64,000 bases of DNA from Planctomycetota bacterium (GTDB taxonomy: Bacteria; Planctomycetota; Uabimicrobiia; Uabimicrobiales; Uabimicrobiaceae), in the NCBI GenBank assembly GCA_029260735.1, contig JAJDCR010000170.1:1-64000 (forward strand). The letters run 5' to 3'. Of the stretch, positions 1 to 8,187 are shown in pieces (the stretch's first letter is position 1; each line of letters begins with the position of its first letter). Made by a program: the position numbers and the translations under genes. Below the pieces are notes generated by a model. That model made no database searches. It had not been told where the DNA came from and saw only the letters and a list, made by a program, of their open reading frames with translations.

Positions 1-195
1 CAATATCCCCTTTTACCATCTATTTAATCAGCCTAATCTTTTGGCTTTAAAACAACGTATTTCTTCTCAATACAAAGAAGCTGCATAAATCTCTTTTGTA
101 GTTTCTTTTAGCCAGTAATCTTTGCGATCATTTTTAGGAGATACTATACCTACAACCTCTGTAAGCCTTGCTAAACATATAATCGCAATTATCAC
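1..195. other. Left-edge region; possible gene remnants on both strands
   Basis: Two short open stretches meet here. On the plus strand a frame that is open from base 2 ends at a TAA at 86-88 (about 28 codons) and could be the C-terminus of a gene lying to the left. On the minus strand a GTG at 195 opens 42 codons ending at 67. They overlap by about 20 bases at their 3' ends, so one may be a chance frame. Neither shows a recognisable motif. Confidence 0.2.
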
Positions 196-219
196 CTCTT
201 ATTTCACAGTCGCATTCCT

Positions 220-399
220 TTATTTTCCGGGAGTTGTCAAGCTCTTATAATGCAACGCTCTCATTAATGCTTTAGTTGTGTTCAATCTAGGATATTCTGG
301 GTCAGATATTACTATTGGCCAGCAAGACCATCCAAGAAAAGTAACCACCAACAAAGAAAAAATGATAATGTCTAGTATTGTTCTTTTCTGCTCAGCCAT
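220..399 (-). pseudogene. Truncated copy of the pentapeptide-repeat membrane protein family
   Basis: The 59 residues from the ATG at 399 contain one N-terminal membrane segment (residues about 8-28) and then a stretch resembling the pre-repeat segment of its three upstream paralogs (here ALMRALHYK, compared with ALRALYKFGF and ALITLYNYGF). It stops before any pentapeptide repeat. The ATG lies one base after the stop of the upstream gene, as at the other junctions of this cluster, so it is probably the decayed last member of a tandem array. A frame open to 477 also exists, but its first 26 codons are the out-of-frame copy of the upstream gene's 3' end. Confidence 0.5.
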
Positions 400-400
400 G

Positions 401-1006
401 TTATCGCTCGCTTTGTTTATCTGCTTGGTTTTTTGGTGGTTCAATCCAGCGGCCTGTCCACCATCCATCTTGGTCAATTTCCTTAACCATATGTTTGTGC
501 CACCAGCTTCTCACTAATTGAGAGTTTATTCTTTCTACTTCGAGAAGAAAATCTTTCGGTAAAAATATCACTCCTTCAATACTTTGGCATTTAGAAAGTT
601 GTAATGGTGTAACCTCTGCTCCATCAAGATTGGCCAATCGTAGATTTGCATCTTTCAGATTAGAGCTAGGTAAATAGGCATCTTTCAGATTAGCATGTTG
701 TAAATCAGCTCCTTCCAAGGGAACCTCTTTTAGAAAAGTTCGTTGCAAATTAGCATGTTGTAAGTCAACTCCTTTTAAACTCGCTTTCCACAATGAATCA
801 TCTCGCAGGTTCACTTCTCGAAAGTTCCTAAACCCAAATTTGTACAATGCTCTTAGCGCTTCAGCATCATGCTCATGATAAAGCCGATAATACAAATAAC
901 CCACATACCCACCGCCCACCAAGCCAGCTACCAGTATGATGCTAAGCGATATCAAGGTTAGCTTGACTACCCACTCGTTACTTTGCTGCTTTACTCGCTC
1001 ATCCAT
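401..1006 (-). CDS. Pentapeptide-repeat membrane protein (paralog 3 of the cluster)
   Basis: The protein has 201 residues from the ATG at 1006. A membrane helix lies near residues 15-40, followed by a short linker (ALRALYKFGFRNF) and a run of about 10 pentapeptide repeats of the A(D/N)Lxx type (residues about 65-125), expected to form a right-handed quadrilateral beta helix. The conserved tail has the pattern GRWIEPP...QADKQSER. The start was chosen because the ATG follows the upstream stop in the arrangement TAA-C-ATG and has the ribosome site AAGGTGAG about 9 bases before it. A longer frame starts at 1072 but only reads the upstream gene's tail in another frame. Neighbours on both sides are paralogs. 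The molecular role is unknown; the membrane-anchored repeat domain suggests a structural or binding function. Confidence 0.8.
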   Translation of the reverse strand: MDERVKQQSNEWVVKLTLISLSIILVAGLVGGGYVGYLYYRLYHEHDAEALRALYKFGFRNFREVNLRDDSLWKASLKGVDLQHANLQRTFLKEVPLEGADLQHANLKDAYLPSSNLKDANLRLANLDGAEVTPLQLSKCQSIEGVIFLPKDFLLEVERINSQLVRSWWHKHMVKEIDQDGWWTGRWIEPPKNQADKQSER

Positions 1007-1007
1007 G

Positions 1008-1859
1008 TTACCGCTCACCTTGCTTATCTGCTTGGCTTGTTGGTGCTTCAATCCAGCGGCCTGTCCAGCCATTATTATCTACCCATGGCCATTTTTTTGT
1101 TTTGTCGATCTCTTTAACCATAGCCTGACTCCACCACTCCATCAACTTTGGATTTAGCCTTTTTACGTGAGATAAAAACCATTTTGGCAGGAATCTAATT
1201 CCTTCAATATTTTCACATTCACAGATTTGTTCTACTGTAACAGAACAGAAGTTCGTCTCAAGGTTAGTATATTCAGTATATAGTGAAGCGACGTCTTGTA
1301 AACTGGCGTTTTGTAGATTGGCTCCTTTCAAGTTAGCCCCTTCTAAGTCAACTGATAAAAAGGAAGCTCCTTGCAGATTAGCTCCAACTAGGTTGGCATT
1401 TTGTAGAGAAGAGCAGATCAACCTAGCTTTTTGTAGATGGGCTCCTTTCAAGTTAGCTTCTTGCAGGTTACCCCACAGTCTAGCTCCTCGTAGATCAGCT
1501 TTTTGCAAGTTAGCACATTCTAAGTTGATGGCTTTTCCTAGACTAGCTATTCGCAGATCAGCTCCTTGCAGATTAGCATACTTTAGGTTCGCCTCTCGTA
1601 GCTCAGCTTGCTGCAGGTTAGCTCCTTGCAAGTCAATTCCCTGTAAATCGATAAATTGCAACTTTATTTTACTGAAATGCCTAAATCCATAGAAGTGCAG
1701 TGTTTTAAAGGCTTCAGTATAGCGTTCGCAATAAAGTAGATAATTCAAGCATTCTAGGTAACTACCTATCATTAAGGTGGCTGTTAAAAAGAAATAAAGC
1801 GCTGCCCTGATTAACTTGTCCATGAACTCATTGCCTTGCTGCTTTACCCGCTTATCCAT
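1008..1859 (-). CDS. Pentapeptide-repeat membrane protein (paralog 2 of the cluster)
   Basis: The protein has 283 residues from the ATG at 1859, one base after the stop of the upstream paralog. It has one N-terminal membrane helix (residues about 15-35), the family linker (AFKTLHFYGFRHF), then about 25 pentapeptide repeats of the A(N/D)L(Q/K)x type (residues about 60-200) and the shared C-terminal motif W(T)GRWIEAPTSQADKQ. An alternative start at 1931 would add 24 residues that merely re-read the upstream 3' end. The ribosome site before 1859 is a weaker AAAGTGAG. The repeats are regular, with an irregular stretch near GKAINLECAN. Function unknown. Confidence 0.8.
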   Translation of the reverse strand: MDKRVKQQGNEFMDKLIRAALYFFLTATLMIGSYLECLNYLLYCERYTEAFKTLHFYGFRHFSKIKLQFIDLQGIDLQGANLQQAELREANLKYANLQGADLRIASLGKAINLECANLQKADLRGARLWGNLQEANLKGAHLQKARLICSSLQNANLVGANLQGASFLSVDLEGANLKGANLQNASLQDVASLYTEYTNLETNFCSVTVEQICECENIEGIRFLPKWFLSHVKRLNPKLMEWWSQAMVKEIDKTKKWPWVDNNGWTGRWIEAPTSQADKQGER

Positions 1860-1860
1860 G

Positions 1861-2988
1861 TTATTGCTCACTTTGTTTATCTGCTTGACTTGTTGGTGGT
1901 TCAATCCAGCGGCCTGTCCATCCATCATCATCTGTATTCAGTCCGTAAATATCGATTATAATTTCTTTTTTCATACCAGCATGCCACCATTTCATTAATT
2001 TTGGAGACCTTTTTTTTACAAGTAAAAGGAATTCTGATGATAAATATTTGGCATTTTCAATATATTCACAGGATGATACTTGTTCTATTGTGATTGAGGC
2101 TCCTTCTAAATCAGCCCCGCTCAAATTAGCACCGCTCAAATTAGCATTTTGTAAGTTAGCGTCTCTCAAACAAGCATCTTTCAAATTAGCACCTCTTAAA
2201 TTAGCATTTTGTAAGTTAGTTGTAGCCAAGATAGCTCCAAGCATATAAGCATCTTGCAAGTTTGCACCTTTCAAGTTGGCACTATACAGGTCAGCACTTC
2301 GCAGAACGGCACTTTGCAAGTTAGCATCTTGTAGATCAGCATATTCCATCCAAGTGGAAAATAGGATGGCTCCTTGTAGATTAGCATCTTTCAAGTTTGC
2401 CTCTTGCAGGCCAGCGAGTGAGAAATCGACAGCTTGTAGTTCAGTATCTTTCAAGTTAGCCCCAAGCAAATCAGCTTCTTGCCAGAGGCCGCTCAGCTTG
2501 GCTCCTTGTAGGTCAGCTCCTTGTAGGTCAATTTTTTGTAGGTTAACCTTTTCTAAACGAACTATTTTTAGGTCGACTTTACCAAAATCTCTGAATCCAT
2601 AGTTATACAAGGTTATCAGTGCTTTAGCATTGTTTTCACGATAAAGCTGGTAGTGTAAGTATCCGAGATAACCAATGATCGCCAAAGTCACCAAAGAAAA
2701 CAGAATCAACATAGCTTTCTTTATTGCTTTCTTCATATCCTTAGTCGACTGTTTCTGATACTCAACTAGACTTGTTTCCTTATTTTCCCGATGAAGAAAG
2801 CTATGCCGAAGAAACATCTGGTTGCAACATCTATAAATCGGATAAAGTAGGATAACTATGATAAATGCCATTATCAAAAATTCACAAAAATACTCCGTAC
2901 GTGTTCGCTGATATCCATCTATTTGTAGAGATTCAGCACCACTCACCAAAGTAACCAAGGCAAACAAAATCAACTTAGCTCTCTTCAT
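1861..2988 (-). CDS. Pentapeptide-repeat membrane protein with signal-like N-terminus (paralog 1)
   Basis: The protein has 375 residues from the ATG at 2988, which has AGGAG seven bases upstream; the longer frame from 3003 lacks this. The N-terminus looks like a signal peptide (MKRAKLILFALVTLVSG). A second hydrophobic segment follows at about 30-50 and a third at about 88-108, just after the sequence MKKAIKKAMLILFSLVTLA, which resembles the protein's own N-terminus. The ancestral start was therefore probably that internal Met, with an extra module added in front. About 30 pentapeptide repeats follow (residues about 135-300), then the shared C-terminal tail. It is the longest member and the first of the minus-strand array. 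Function unknown. Confidence 0.8.
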   Translation of the reverse strand: MKRAKLILFALVTLVSGAESLQIDGYQRTRTEYFCEFLIMAFIIVILLYPIYRCCNQMFLRHSFLHRENKETSLVEYQKQSTKDMKKAIKKAMLILFSLVTLAIIGYLGYLHYQLYRENNAKALITLYNYGFRDFGKVDLKIVRLEKVNLQKIDLQGADLQGAKLSGLWQEADLLGANLKDTELQAVDFSLAGLQEANLKDANLQGAILFSTWMEYADLQDANLQSAVLRSADLYSANLKGANLQDAYMLGAILATTNLQNANLRGANLKDACLRDANLQNANLSGANLSGADLEGASITIEQVSSCEYIENAKYLSSEFLLLVKKRSPKLMKWWHAGMKKEIIIDIYGLNTDDDGWTGRWIEPPTSQADKQSEQ

Positions 2989-3006
2989 GCTACAGCTCCT
3001 CATTAC

Positions 3007-3327
3007 CTATATTCCCCCAGAAAGACCATCGAAAGATAATCTACCAAAATACAGACTGAGAAAGCCAATAAGGTTTATAACCAAAACTAAAAAGAAAATA
3101 GTACTCCACCTAGTGTCATCTCCTGCACGTTTAGCTTCAATAAGCAGATACGAAATAGCCAGTGGTATACCAAGTGAAATGGGGGAAGACATTACCATTA
3201 AAAAGGGAACAATAACAGGAACATTTAGTAACATTGACAGGGGTAGCATGATTATCCATAAAGCCAACATCAATATTATGTAGAAAAAAGCAAAATCTAT
3301 CGCTTTATTGCTATTTTTATCACTCAC
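3007..3327 (-). CDS. Small integral membrane protein, unknown
   Basis: This is a 106-residue protein if started at the GTG at 3327, which has GGAG six bases upstream; a GTG at 3363 would add 12 residues. It has three predicted hydrophobic helices (roughly residues 12-35, 37-60 and 80-97) and little soluble sequence. It ends only about 18 bases before the chosen start of the pentapeptide gene downstream, so it is probably the first gene of that minus-strand operon. No family recognised. Confidence 0.6.
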   Translation of the reverse strand: MSDKNSNKAIDFAFFYIILMLALWIIMLPLSMLLNVPVIVPFLMVMSSPISLGIPLAISYLLIEAKRAGDDTRWSTIFFLVLVINLIGFLSLYFGRLSFDGLSGGI

Positions 3328-4244
3328 AACCAACTCCCACCAACTACGCCCAAAGCAAACCACTTCACCACAATATTAATTGTACACAATATTGCCCAGT
3401 TTTTTATCAAAATGTTATCTCTTAATTCCTTAAATGGCTTAGTTGTCTATCCTCAATAACATAAAAACCTTTGCCAGAGGTTATTTTGACCAATAAAAAC
3501 AAAAGATAGAGAGTTTTGTTGAAATAGTTATATTTATGAATAGATTTTCTCTTCTTATTCTTGAAAAGAAAAAGATTAAGTGATGATATAGTTATATTTA
3601 TGAATAGAATAAGGTGAAAGAAATAATGTCATTTATCATGTTTCTGAAAAAAGAAAAATACTTAAGTCTTTACTTTATAAGTAATAACACTCACCTATCG
3701 ATACACTGCTCTTAAAACAGCAAGCAAAATAGTTACATTTTCGATAAAAGAATGGTTTTTGAGATGATAATAAAATAGTTATACTTTTGCGAAAAAATTG
3801 TAGTGATTATGAGATGATAATAAAATAGTTATACTTTTGAGAGAGGTTTGAATGGAGTTAACTCAAAATCATTGGAAAAAATGGGGTTTTGCAGTAATCT
3901 TTTTCGACAAAAGCATTGACAACAGCGGCAATGGATATTTCGGCTCTCCATAATTTTCTTTTTCTGTCATAGTGTGCCATTTTTTACCTTTGTAAACCTT
4001 TTGGGTTAACTTATAATGCATATTACTTTTTCCATTATAAATATCCTTGGAACCAAATAGGTTTTAATGGATAAAAACTAAGATAGAAAAAACACTTACG
4101 GAGTTTAATGGTGGGGCAGATATGGGGCAGACTTTTATAAAAAGTCCATTTTTTGGCAAAAAAGTAGCCTAAAATGGTGTTTTTGGGTTTGGGGTAAAAT
4201 TGTTTGGAGAGTAAGAAAAACAAAGGCTTTTGTTATTAGAAGTG
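3328..4244. repeat. AT-rich non-coding region with iterated ATAGTTATA-type repeats
   Basis: No convincing gene is seen in this stretch of about 900 bases. Two families of short direct repeats are visible. A 21-base unit reading ATAGTTATATTTATGAATAG(A) occurs at 3524-3544 and 3588-3608. A 29-base unit beginning GAGATGATAATAAAATAG occurs at 3761-3789 and 3811-3839, with a looser copy of its second half at 3726-3745. All share the core ATAGTTA. The minus-strand frame at 4035-4223 has a hydrophobic, basic composition and no recognisable domain, so I do not call it a gene. Confidence 0.55.
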
Positions 4245-4321
4245 TGGTGCACCCAGCAGGGATCGAACCTGCAACCTACGGTTTCGTAGACCGTCACTCT
4301 ATCCAATTGAGCTATGGGTGC
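4245..4321 (-). tRNA. tRNA-Arg (anticodon ACG)
   Basis: Read on the minus strand, the 7-bp acceptor stem GCACCCA pairs with TGGGTGC. The D arm contains GCTCAATTGGATAGAG, the anticodon stem-loop is ACGGT-CTACGAA-ACCGT giving anticodon ACG, and the T arm contains GGTTCGATCCC. A discriminator A and an encoded CCA end follow (4245-4247). The total is 77 nt, normal for tRNA-Arg. Confidence 0.97.
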
Positions 4322-4417
4322 TTTTGTTGGTTTGAATATTAGGTCGGTACTATAGCAAATTCTACAGAAAAATCAAGTACTATTTCATTTTTTTTGTGCT
4401 TAGAGAGGTTTTTTGAT

Positions 4418-5467
4418 ATGCGTAAGGTTGTTATTCATAGCCCCGGGGGGTATGATCGGTTGCGTTTGGAGGAGTGTGAGGTTCCTAAGCCTGGCGCGGG
4501 TGAGGTGGTGGTTGAGACTGTGGCTATTGGGGTCAATTATGCGGACTGTATTGTGCGCATGGGGTTTTATAAGTCGGCGAAGCATTTTGTGGGTTGGCCG
4601 ATTACTCCGGGGTTTGAGTTTGCGGGGGTTGTTGTTGCTGTGGGCGAGGGAGTTGGGTTGGAGTTGGGAATGGAGGTTTTTGGGGTAACTCTTTTTGGGG
4701 CTTATGCTACTCATGTTGTGGTGGAGGATTTTCAGGTTTTTCCGATTCCGACGGGTTTTAGTTTGGAGGAGGCGGCGGCTTTTCCGGCGGTTTTTTTGAC
4801 AGCTTATTATGGGGTTTGTGAATTGGTACGGATGCGCCGGGGGATGAAGGTTTTGGTTCATTCTGCTGCGGGTGGTGTCGGGACGGCTCTTTTACAGTTG
4901 TTGAAGATTGGGGGCTGTTATGTTGTGGGGGTTGTCGGCGGGGCTCATAAGGCGGAGGTGGCAAGGAAATTTGGAGCTGATGAGGTGATTGTTAAGCGAG
5001 AGGAAAATCTTTGGCAAAAGGCGGAAGAGTTTTCACCAGAGGGCTATGATATTATTTTAGATGCCAATGGAGTGGAAACTTTAGGGGAGAGCTACAGTCA
5101 TTTGGCTTCTTCGGGGCGTTTGGTTATCTATGGCTTTCATACTATGCTTTCTAAGGGGAAGTCTCGTCCTTCTTATTTTAAGTTGGCTTGGGATTATTTA
5201 CGGACTCCTCGCTTTAGTCCTTTGAATATGACAAGTTATAATAAAAGTGTCTTGGCTTTTAATTTGTCTTACCTTTTTCATAAAAAAGAGATTCTTTTAG
5301 AGTGTATGGCGGATTTACGACAATGGATTGAAGAAGGAAAAATCCAGGCCCCTCATATAACTACTTTTCCTTTGGAGGATGTTGCTGGGGCGCAAAGAGC
5401 TCTTGAGTCGGGAGAAACTGTAGGAAAACTGGTTTTGTTAAGTGGAAAAAATAGTTTTCCGAAATAG
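4418..5467 (+). CDS. VAT1-like zinc-independent alcohol dehydrogenase / quinone oxidoreductase (MDR superfamily)
   Basis: The protein has 349 residues from the ATG at 4418 (AGAGAGG nine bases upstream); a start at 4394 is less well supported. The N-terminal GroES-like domain carries GVNYADCIVRMGFY and TPGFEFAGVV, the quinone-reductase pattern. The Rossmann domain has the NAD(P)H-binding motif AAGGVGTALLQL at about residues 147-158. The C-terminal part (residues about 215-310, including YGFHTMLS and the pattern LNMTSYNKSV..FNL) resembles the VAT-1 branch rather than classical zetas. No zinc ligands of the ADH structural site are visible. The predicted activity is NADPH-dependent reduction of quinones or enones; the substrate is unknown. 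The first 550 bases are strikingly G- and T-rich on the coding strand, while the last 450 have the AT-rich composition of the neighbours. Confidence 0.88.
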   Translation: MRKVVIHSPGGYDRLRLEECEVPKPGAGEVVVETVAIGVNYADCIVRMGFYKSAKHFVGWPITPGFEFAGVVVAVGEGVGLELGMEVFGVTLFGAYATHVVVEDFQVFPIPTGFSLEEAAAFPAVFLTAYYGVCELVRMRRGMKVLVHSAAGGVGTALLQLLKIGGCYVVGVVGGAHKAEVARKFGADEVIVKREENLWQKAEEFSPEGYDIILDANGVETLGESYSHLASSGRLVIYGFHTMLSKGKSRPSYFKLAWDYLRTPRFSPLNMTSYNKSVLAFNLSYLFHKKEILLECMADLRQWIEEGKIQAPHITTFPLEDVAGAQRALESGETVGKLVLLSGKNSFPK

Positions 5468-5610
5468 CGGAGAACTATTCACAGATTTACTTGACATTGG
5501 CAGATATTTTAGGTATTTTTGACCGATATTGTACCTTTCGTCAACAAAGTATTCTTTTTATTATGCGCCGTCCACTCACAGAGAAATCACCACATGGAGG
5601 AAAACTCACG

Positions 5611-7419
5611 ATGATACCATGCCCTCGTTGTGCTCGGGGACTATCCCCTGCCTCATCAGTGTGCGATCGATGTGGGGTTCCTGTCTCCATGGAGTTTACT
5701 TTTTCTCCTACTTTTCCTAAACCAGAGTTTTTTTTAGCGGAACTGGAATACAATACGCAAGCGGAGTTGGAAAAAACCCACCAATACTCTCTTGATGAGC
5801 TGAAAAGTTTAGCTGCAAAAATGGCTTCGTTGGAAGAAGAAGAAGAACGTTCCCGTGAGGAGGAAAAAAAAAAGAAAAGTGCCGTTGAAGAGTATTTGCC
5901 ACTAGATGATAAAAAAGATTCCAGCTACGAAGAAATGGATACAGCCACATACGATGGCAGTGATGATGATGAAACGACCCCCTGCTTAACTGTTGAAGGC
6001 TTGGAATCAGAAAATTTTGAAGAAGAGGATATTGATGAGTCTGATCTAGATAAAGAAGAGGATATCGACGAGTCTGATCTAGATGACGAAGAGGACATCG
6101 ATGAGTCCGATCTAGATGAAGAAGAGGATATCGATGAATCTGATCTAGATGACGACGACTCTGACTATCATGAAATTGATGAGTATGACGAGTACGATGA
6201 TGAAGATGATGGCTTTGATATTGATGATGATTTTGAAAAAGATTTAGAATATAAAACAGATAGCAAAGACGAGTTTGGGGCCAAAGATAATTTTGAACAG
6301 GAAATAACAGACTCCCGTTTTTATGAAAGTGATGATGGAGAGTTTGAAGAAGATTGTTTTTCTGACGAAGATGCTTTGAAAGCAGATCTACTAGAAGGAT
6401 CAGAGCTCAAAAATGAGAGTTCTGATGATGATAGTTATGTGGGGCTTGATGATAAGGACTCCTCATCGAATAAAATCTCTCCTTTTTCTAAATTACCAAG
6501 CGTTCGTAAACTGGGGCCTCTGGATAGCTTAGCTCCTCAAATTTTAATTCAAAAACCTTCCTCTTCCTCCTCAGAAAAAGCCGATCTCTTCGCAAAAAAA
6601 ACTTTATCAAGTGAACAAGTTTTAGAGCAAGCGACAGTTCTTAAAGAAGAGGAATCTTCTATTGAAAAAGAAGTGCCTCATTCTTTAGAAAAAAAAGAGA
6701 ATGCAGAGGTCTCTTTAGAAAAAGAAGAAGAAGCCAAATCCTCTGATAGTTCTGATGACTTGGAGATGGAGAGAGTAACAGAATATCCAGAGCAGTGGGA
6801 GTGGATGGTTTTTGCTGACGAAGAAAAGATGGGGGAAGAGGGATACCAAGTTATGGGAAAAGTGGAGGAAAGACAAGGAGATAACTTAGTTTTTCCCCAT
6901 GCTCAAAAAGATAATCCTTCTCTCGTTGAAGAAATTAATGAGTCTGACAGAGATCTTATTCAGAAATTAATCGAAGAGAAAAAAATTGTTGAAGCGATCC
7001 GACTTGTTCGAAGGTCGAGTCATGGACTTTCTTTTCCTCATGGAAAAGATATTCTTCAACTGCTAGCGAAAGAAAGTAACTGGAAACTGGCGAAAAAATG
7101 TCCGACTGTTGTAGACAAGCTGTCTCCCAAAATGCGCCAAGAAATAATCCTTATGTTGAAGGAAGGGAAAACTCTTGAAGCTTGTTATTTACTACGCAAA
7201 AGTTCACAACTTAGCTTGACTCAAAGTAGAGAGCATGTCGAAGCTTTTTGTTTTGAACAAGCCATCGACTATTACCCAACAGAGATTCATCGTCCTACCA
7301 CTCGTAAGTTCAGGTCTCAAATCTATAAGAAAAAGAAAATATCAAGTATTTTTTGGTTGATTTTATTGATTATCTTGCTTGCTTGTGCTGGCTATTTTTT
7401 AATTTCTCAAAGATTCTAG
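5611..7419 (+). CDS. Acidic tail-anchored protein with zinc ribbon and L7/L12-like C-terminal repeats
   Basis: The protein has 602 residues from the ATG at 5611, chosen because GGAGGA lies nine bases upstream; a TTG at 5491 opens the same frame without support. It begins with a zinc ribbon (MIPCPRC...CDRCGVP, residues 1-30). A very acidic low-complexity region of about 300 residues follows, including four tandem copies of an EEDIDESDLD unit (residues about 138-178), then a Ser/Glu/Lys-rich linker. Near the C-terminus two repeats (about 445-485 and 512-550; IEEKKIVEAIRLVRRSS and LKEGKTLEACYLLRKSS) resemble the ribosomal L7/L12 C-terminal-domain motif also found in small membrane proteins. A single helix at the extreme C-terminus (about 575-597) would tail-anchor it with the zinc ribbon in the cytoplasm. 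Function unknown. Confidence 0.75.
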   Translation: MIPCPRCARGLSPASSVCDRCGVPVSMEFTFSPTFPKPEFFLAELEYNTQAELEKTHQYSLDELKSLAAKMASLEEEEERSREEEKKKKSAVEEYLPLDDKKDSSYEEMDTATYDGSDDDETTPCLTVEGLESENFEEEDIDESDLDKEEDIDESDLDDEEDIDESDLDEEEDIDESDLDDDDSDYHEIDEYDEYDDEDDGFDIDDDFEKDLEYKTDSKDEFGAKDNFEQEITDSRFYESDDGEFEEDCFSDEDALKADLLEGSELKNESSDDDSYVGLDDKDSSSNKISPFSKLPSVRKLGPLDSLAPQILIQKPSSSSSEKADLFAKKTLSSEQVLEQATVLKEEESSIEKEVPHSLEKKENAEVSLEKEEEAKSSDSSDDLEMERVTEYPEQWEWMVFADEEKMGEEGYQVMGKVEERQGDNLVFPHAQKDNPSLVEEINESDRDLIQKLIEEKKIVEAIRLVRRSSHGLSFPHGKDILQLLAKESNWKLAKKCPTVVDKLSPKMRQEIILMLKEGKTLEACYLLRKSSQLSLTQSREHVEAFCFEQAIDYYPTEIHRPTTRKFRSQIYKKKKISSIFWLILLIILLACAGYFLISQRF

Positions 7420-7434
7420 ATAGGGATACAAAAA

Positions 7435-8187
7435 TTGTCTTCTAAAGTGAACTTAGATAATATTGTTATTGTTCTGGTTGAGCCTCGAAATGCTGGTAAC
7501 GTCGGAGCGATAGTTCGTGCAATGACCAATATGGGCTTATCGGATTTACGTTTGGTTAATCCCAAAGCCGATTATCAGGATGGGGAAGCCATTGCCCGAG
7601 CTCACGGCTGCAAAGAACAACTTGCTGCTGCTCAAATTTTCCCTACTACGGCGGAAGCTGTGGCCGACTGTTCTACCATGGTGGCTACTTCTCATAAGAT
7701 TGTCCGCTATAAAAAAGATAGCTTTAGCGCTCGGGAAATTGGGGCGAAGTTGGCTCCTTTTTCTGTGAAAAACAAGGTGGCAATACTTTTTGGTCGGGAA
7801 AACCACGGTCTTTCTAATGAAGAAATTAAGCTTTGCCCATGGCTTGTTCATATCCCCTCTGCACGCCCTTATCCTTCCCTCAATATATCACAAGCCGTCA
7901 TGCTTGTTTGCTATGAGCTCTTTTTGTCCAGTCAAAGCTATGAAGAAATTGATGAATTTCCCGAGCTTATTGGGCAAGATGAAATGGAAGGGTTTTATGG
8001 GCATATTCTTAAATTCATAGACAATGTGGGCTTTCGGCACAAAAATAACAATAATACGATTTTTATTGCTGCTCTTCGGCGTATTTTTGGTCGGACAGGA
8101 TTAGATCAACACGATCTCAATGTCCTTTTTAAGCTATTTGCTCAGGTCAGAAGAACGGCGGCGGAGAATGAATCCAACCCCGAATGA
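7435..8187 (+). CDS. trmJ: tRNA (cytidine/uridine-2'-O-)-methyltransferase TrmJ (SpoU family)
   Basis: The 250-residue protein begins at TTG 7435, with AGGGA eight bases upstream and no better start nearby. SPOUT motif 1 is seen at residues 9-25 (VEPRNAGNVGAIVRAM), motif 2 at about 118-130 (ILFGRENHGLSNEE) and motif 3 at about 141-155 (IPSARPYPSLNISQAV), the deep trefoil-knot SAM site. The order and length fit TrmJ, which 2'-O-methylates residue 32 of the tRNA anticodon loop. The C-terminal extension (about 175-250) is the usual TrmJ helical tail. Its 3' end overlaps the next gene by 20 bases, implying translational coupling. Confidence 0.9.
   Translation: MSSKVNLDNIVIVLVEPRNAGNVGAIVRAMTNMGLSDLRLVNPKADYQDGEAIARAHGCKEQLAAAQIFPTTAEAVADCSTMVATSHKIVRYKKDSFSAREIGAKLAPFSVKNKVAILFGRENHGLSNEEIKLCPWLVHIPSARPYPSLNISQAVMLVCYELFLSSQSYEEIDEFPELIGQDEMEGFYGHILKFIDNVGFRHKNNNNTIFIAALRRIFGRTGLDQHDLNVLFKLFAQVRRTAAENESNPE

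Noticed and set aside
1318..2602. Plus-strand frames rich in Ala, Pro, Cys, Arg and Ser opposite the pentapeptide genes
   Set aside because: They mirror the regular pentapeptide codons on the opposite strand and have no start signals.
3524..3839. Considered as a CRISPR array
   Set aside because: Too few units, unequal spacing, no palindromic repeat and no cas genes nearby.
4035..4223. Minus-strand frame of 62 residues near the tRNA
   Set aside because: No start signal, no domain; AT-rich DNA gives such frames by chance. I also saw no integrase beside the tRNA.
4400..4964. Overlapping frames opposite and within the VAT1-like gene
   Set aside because: They arise from the G/T-rich composition; the VAT1-like frame has all family motifs.
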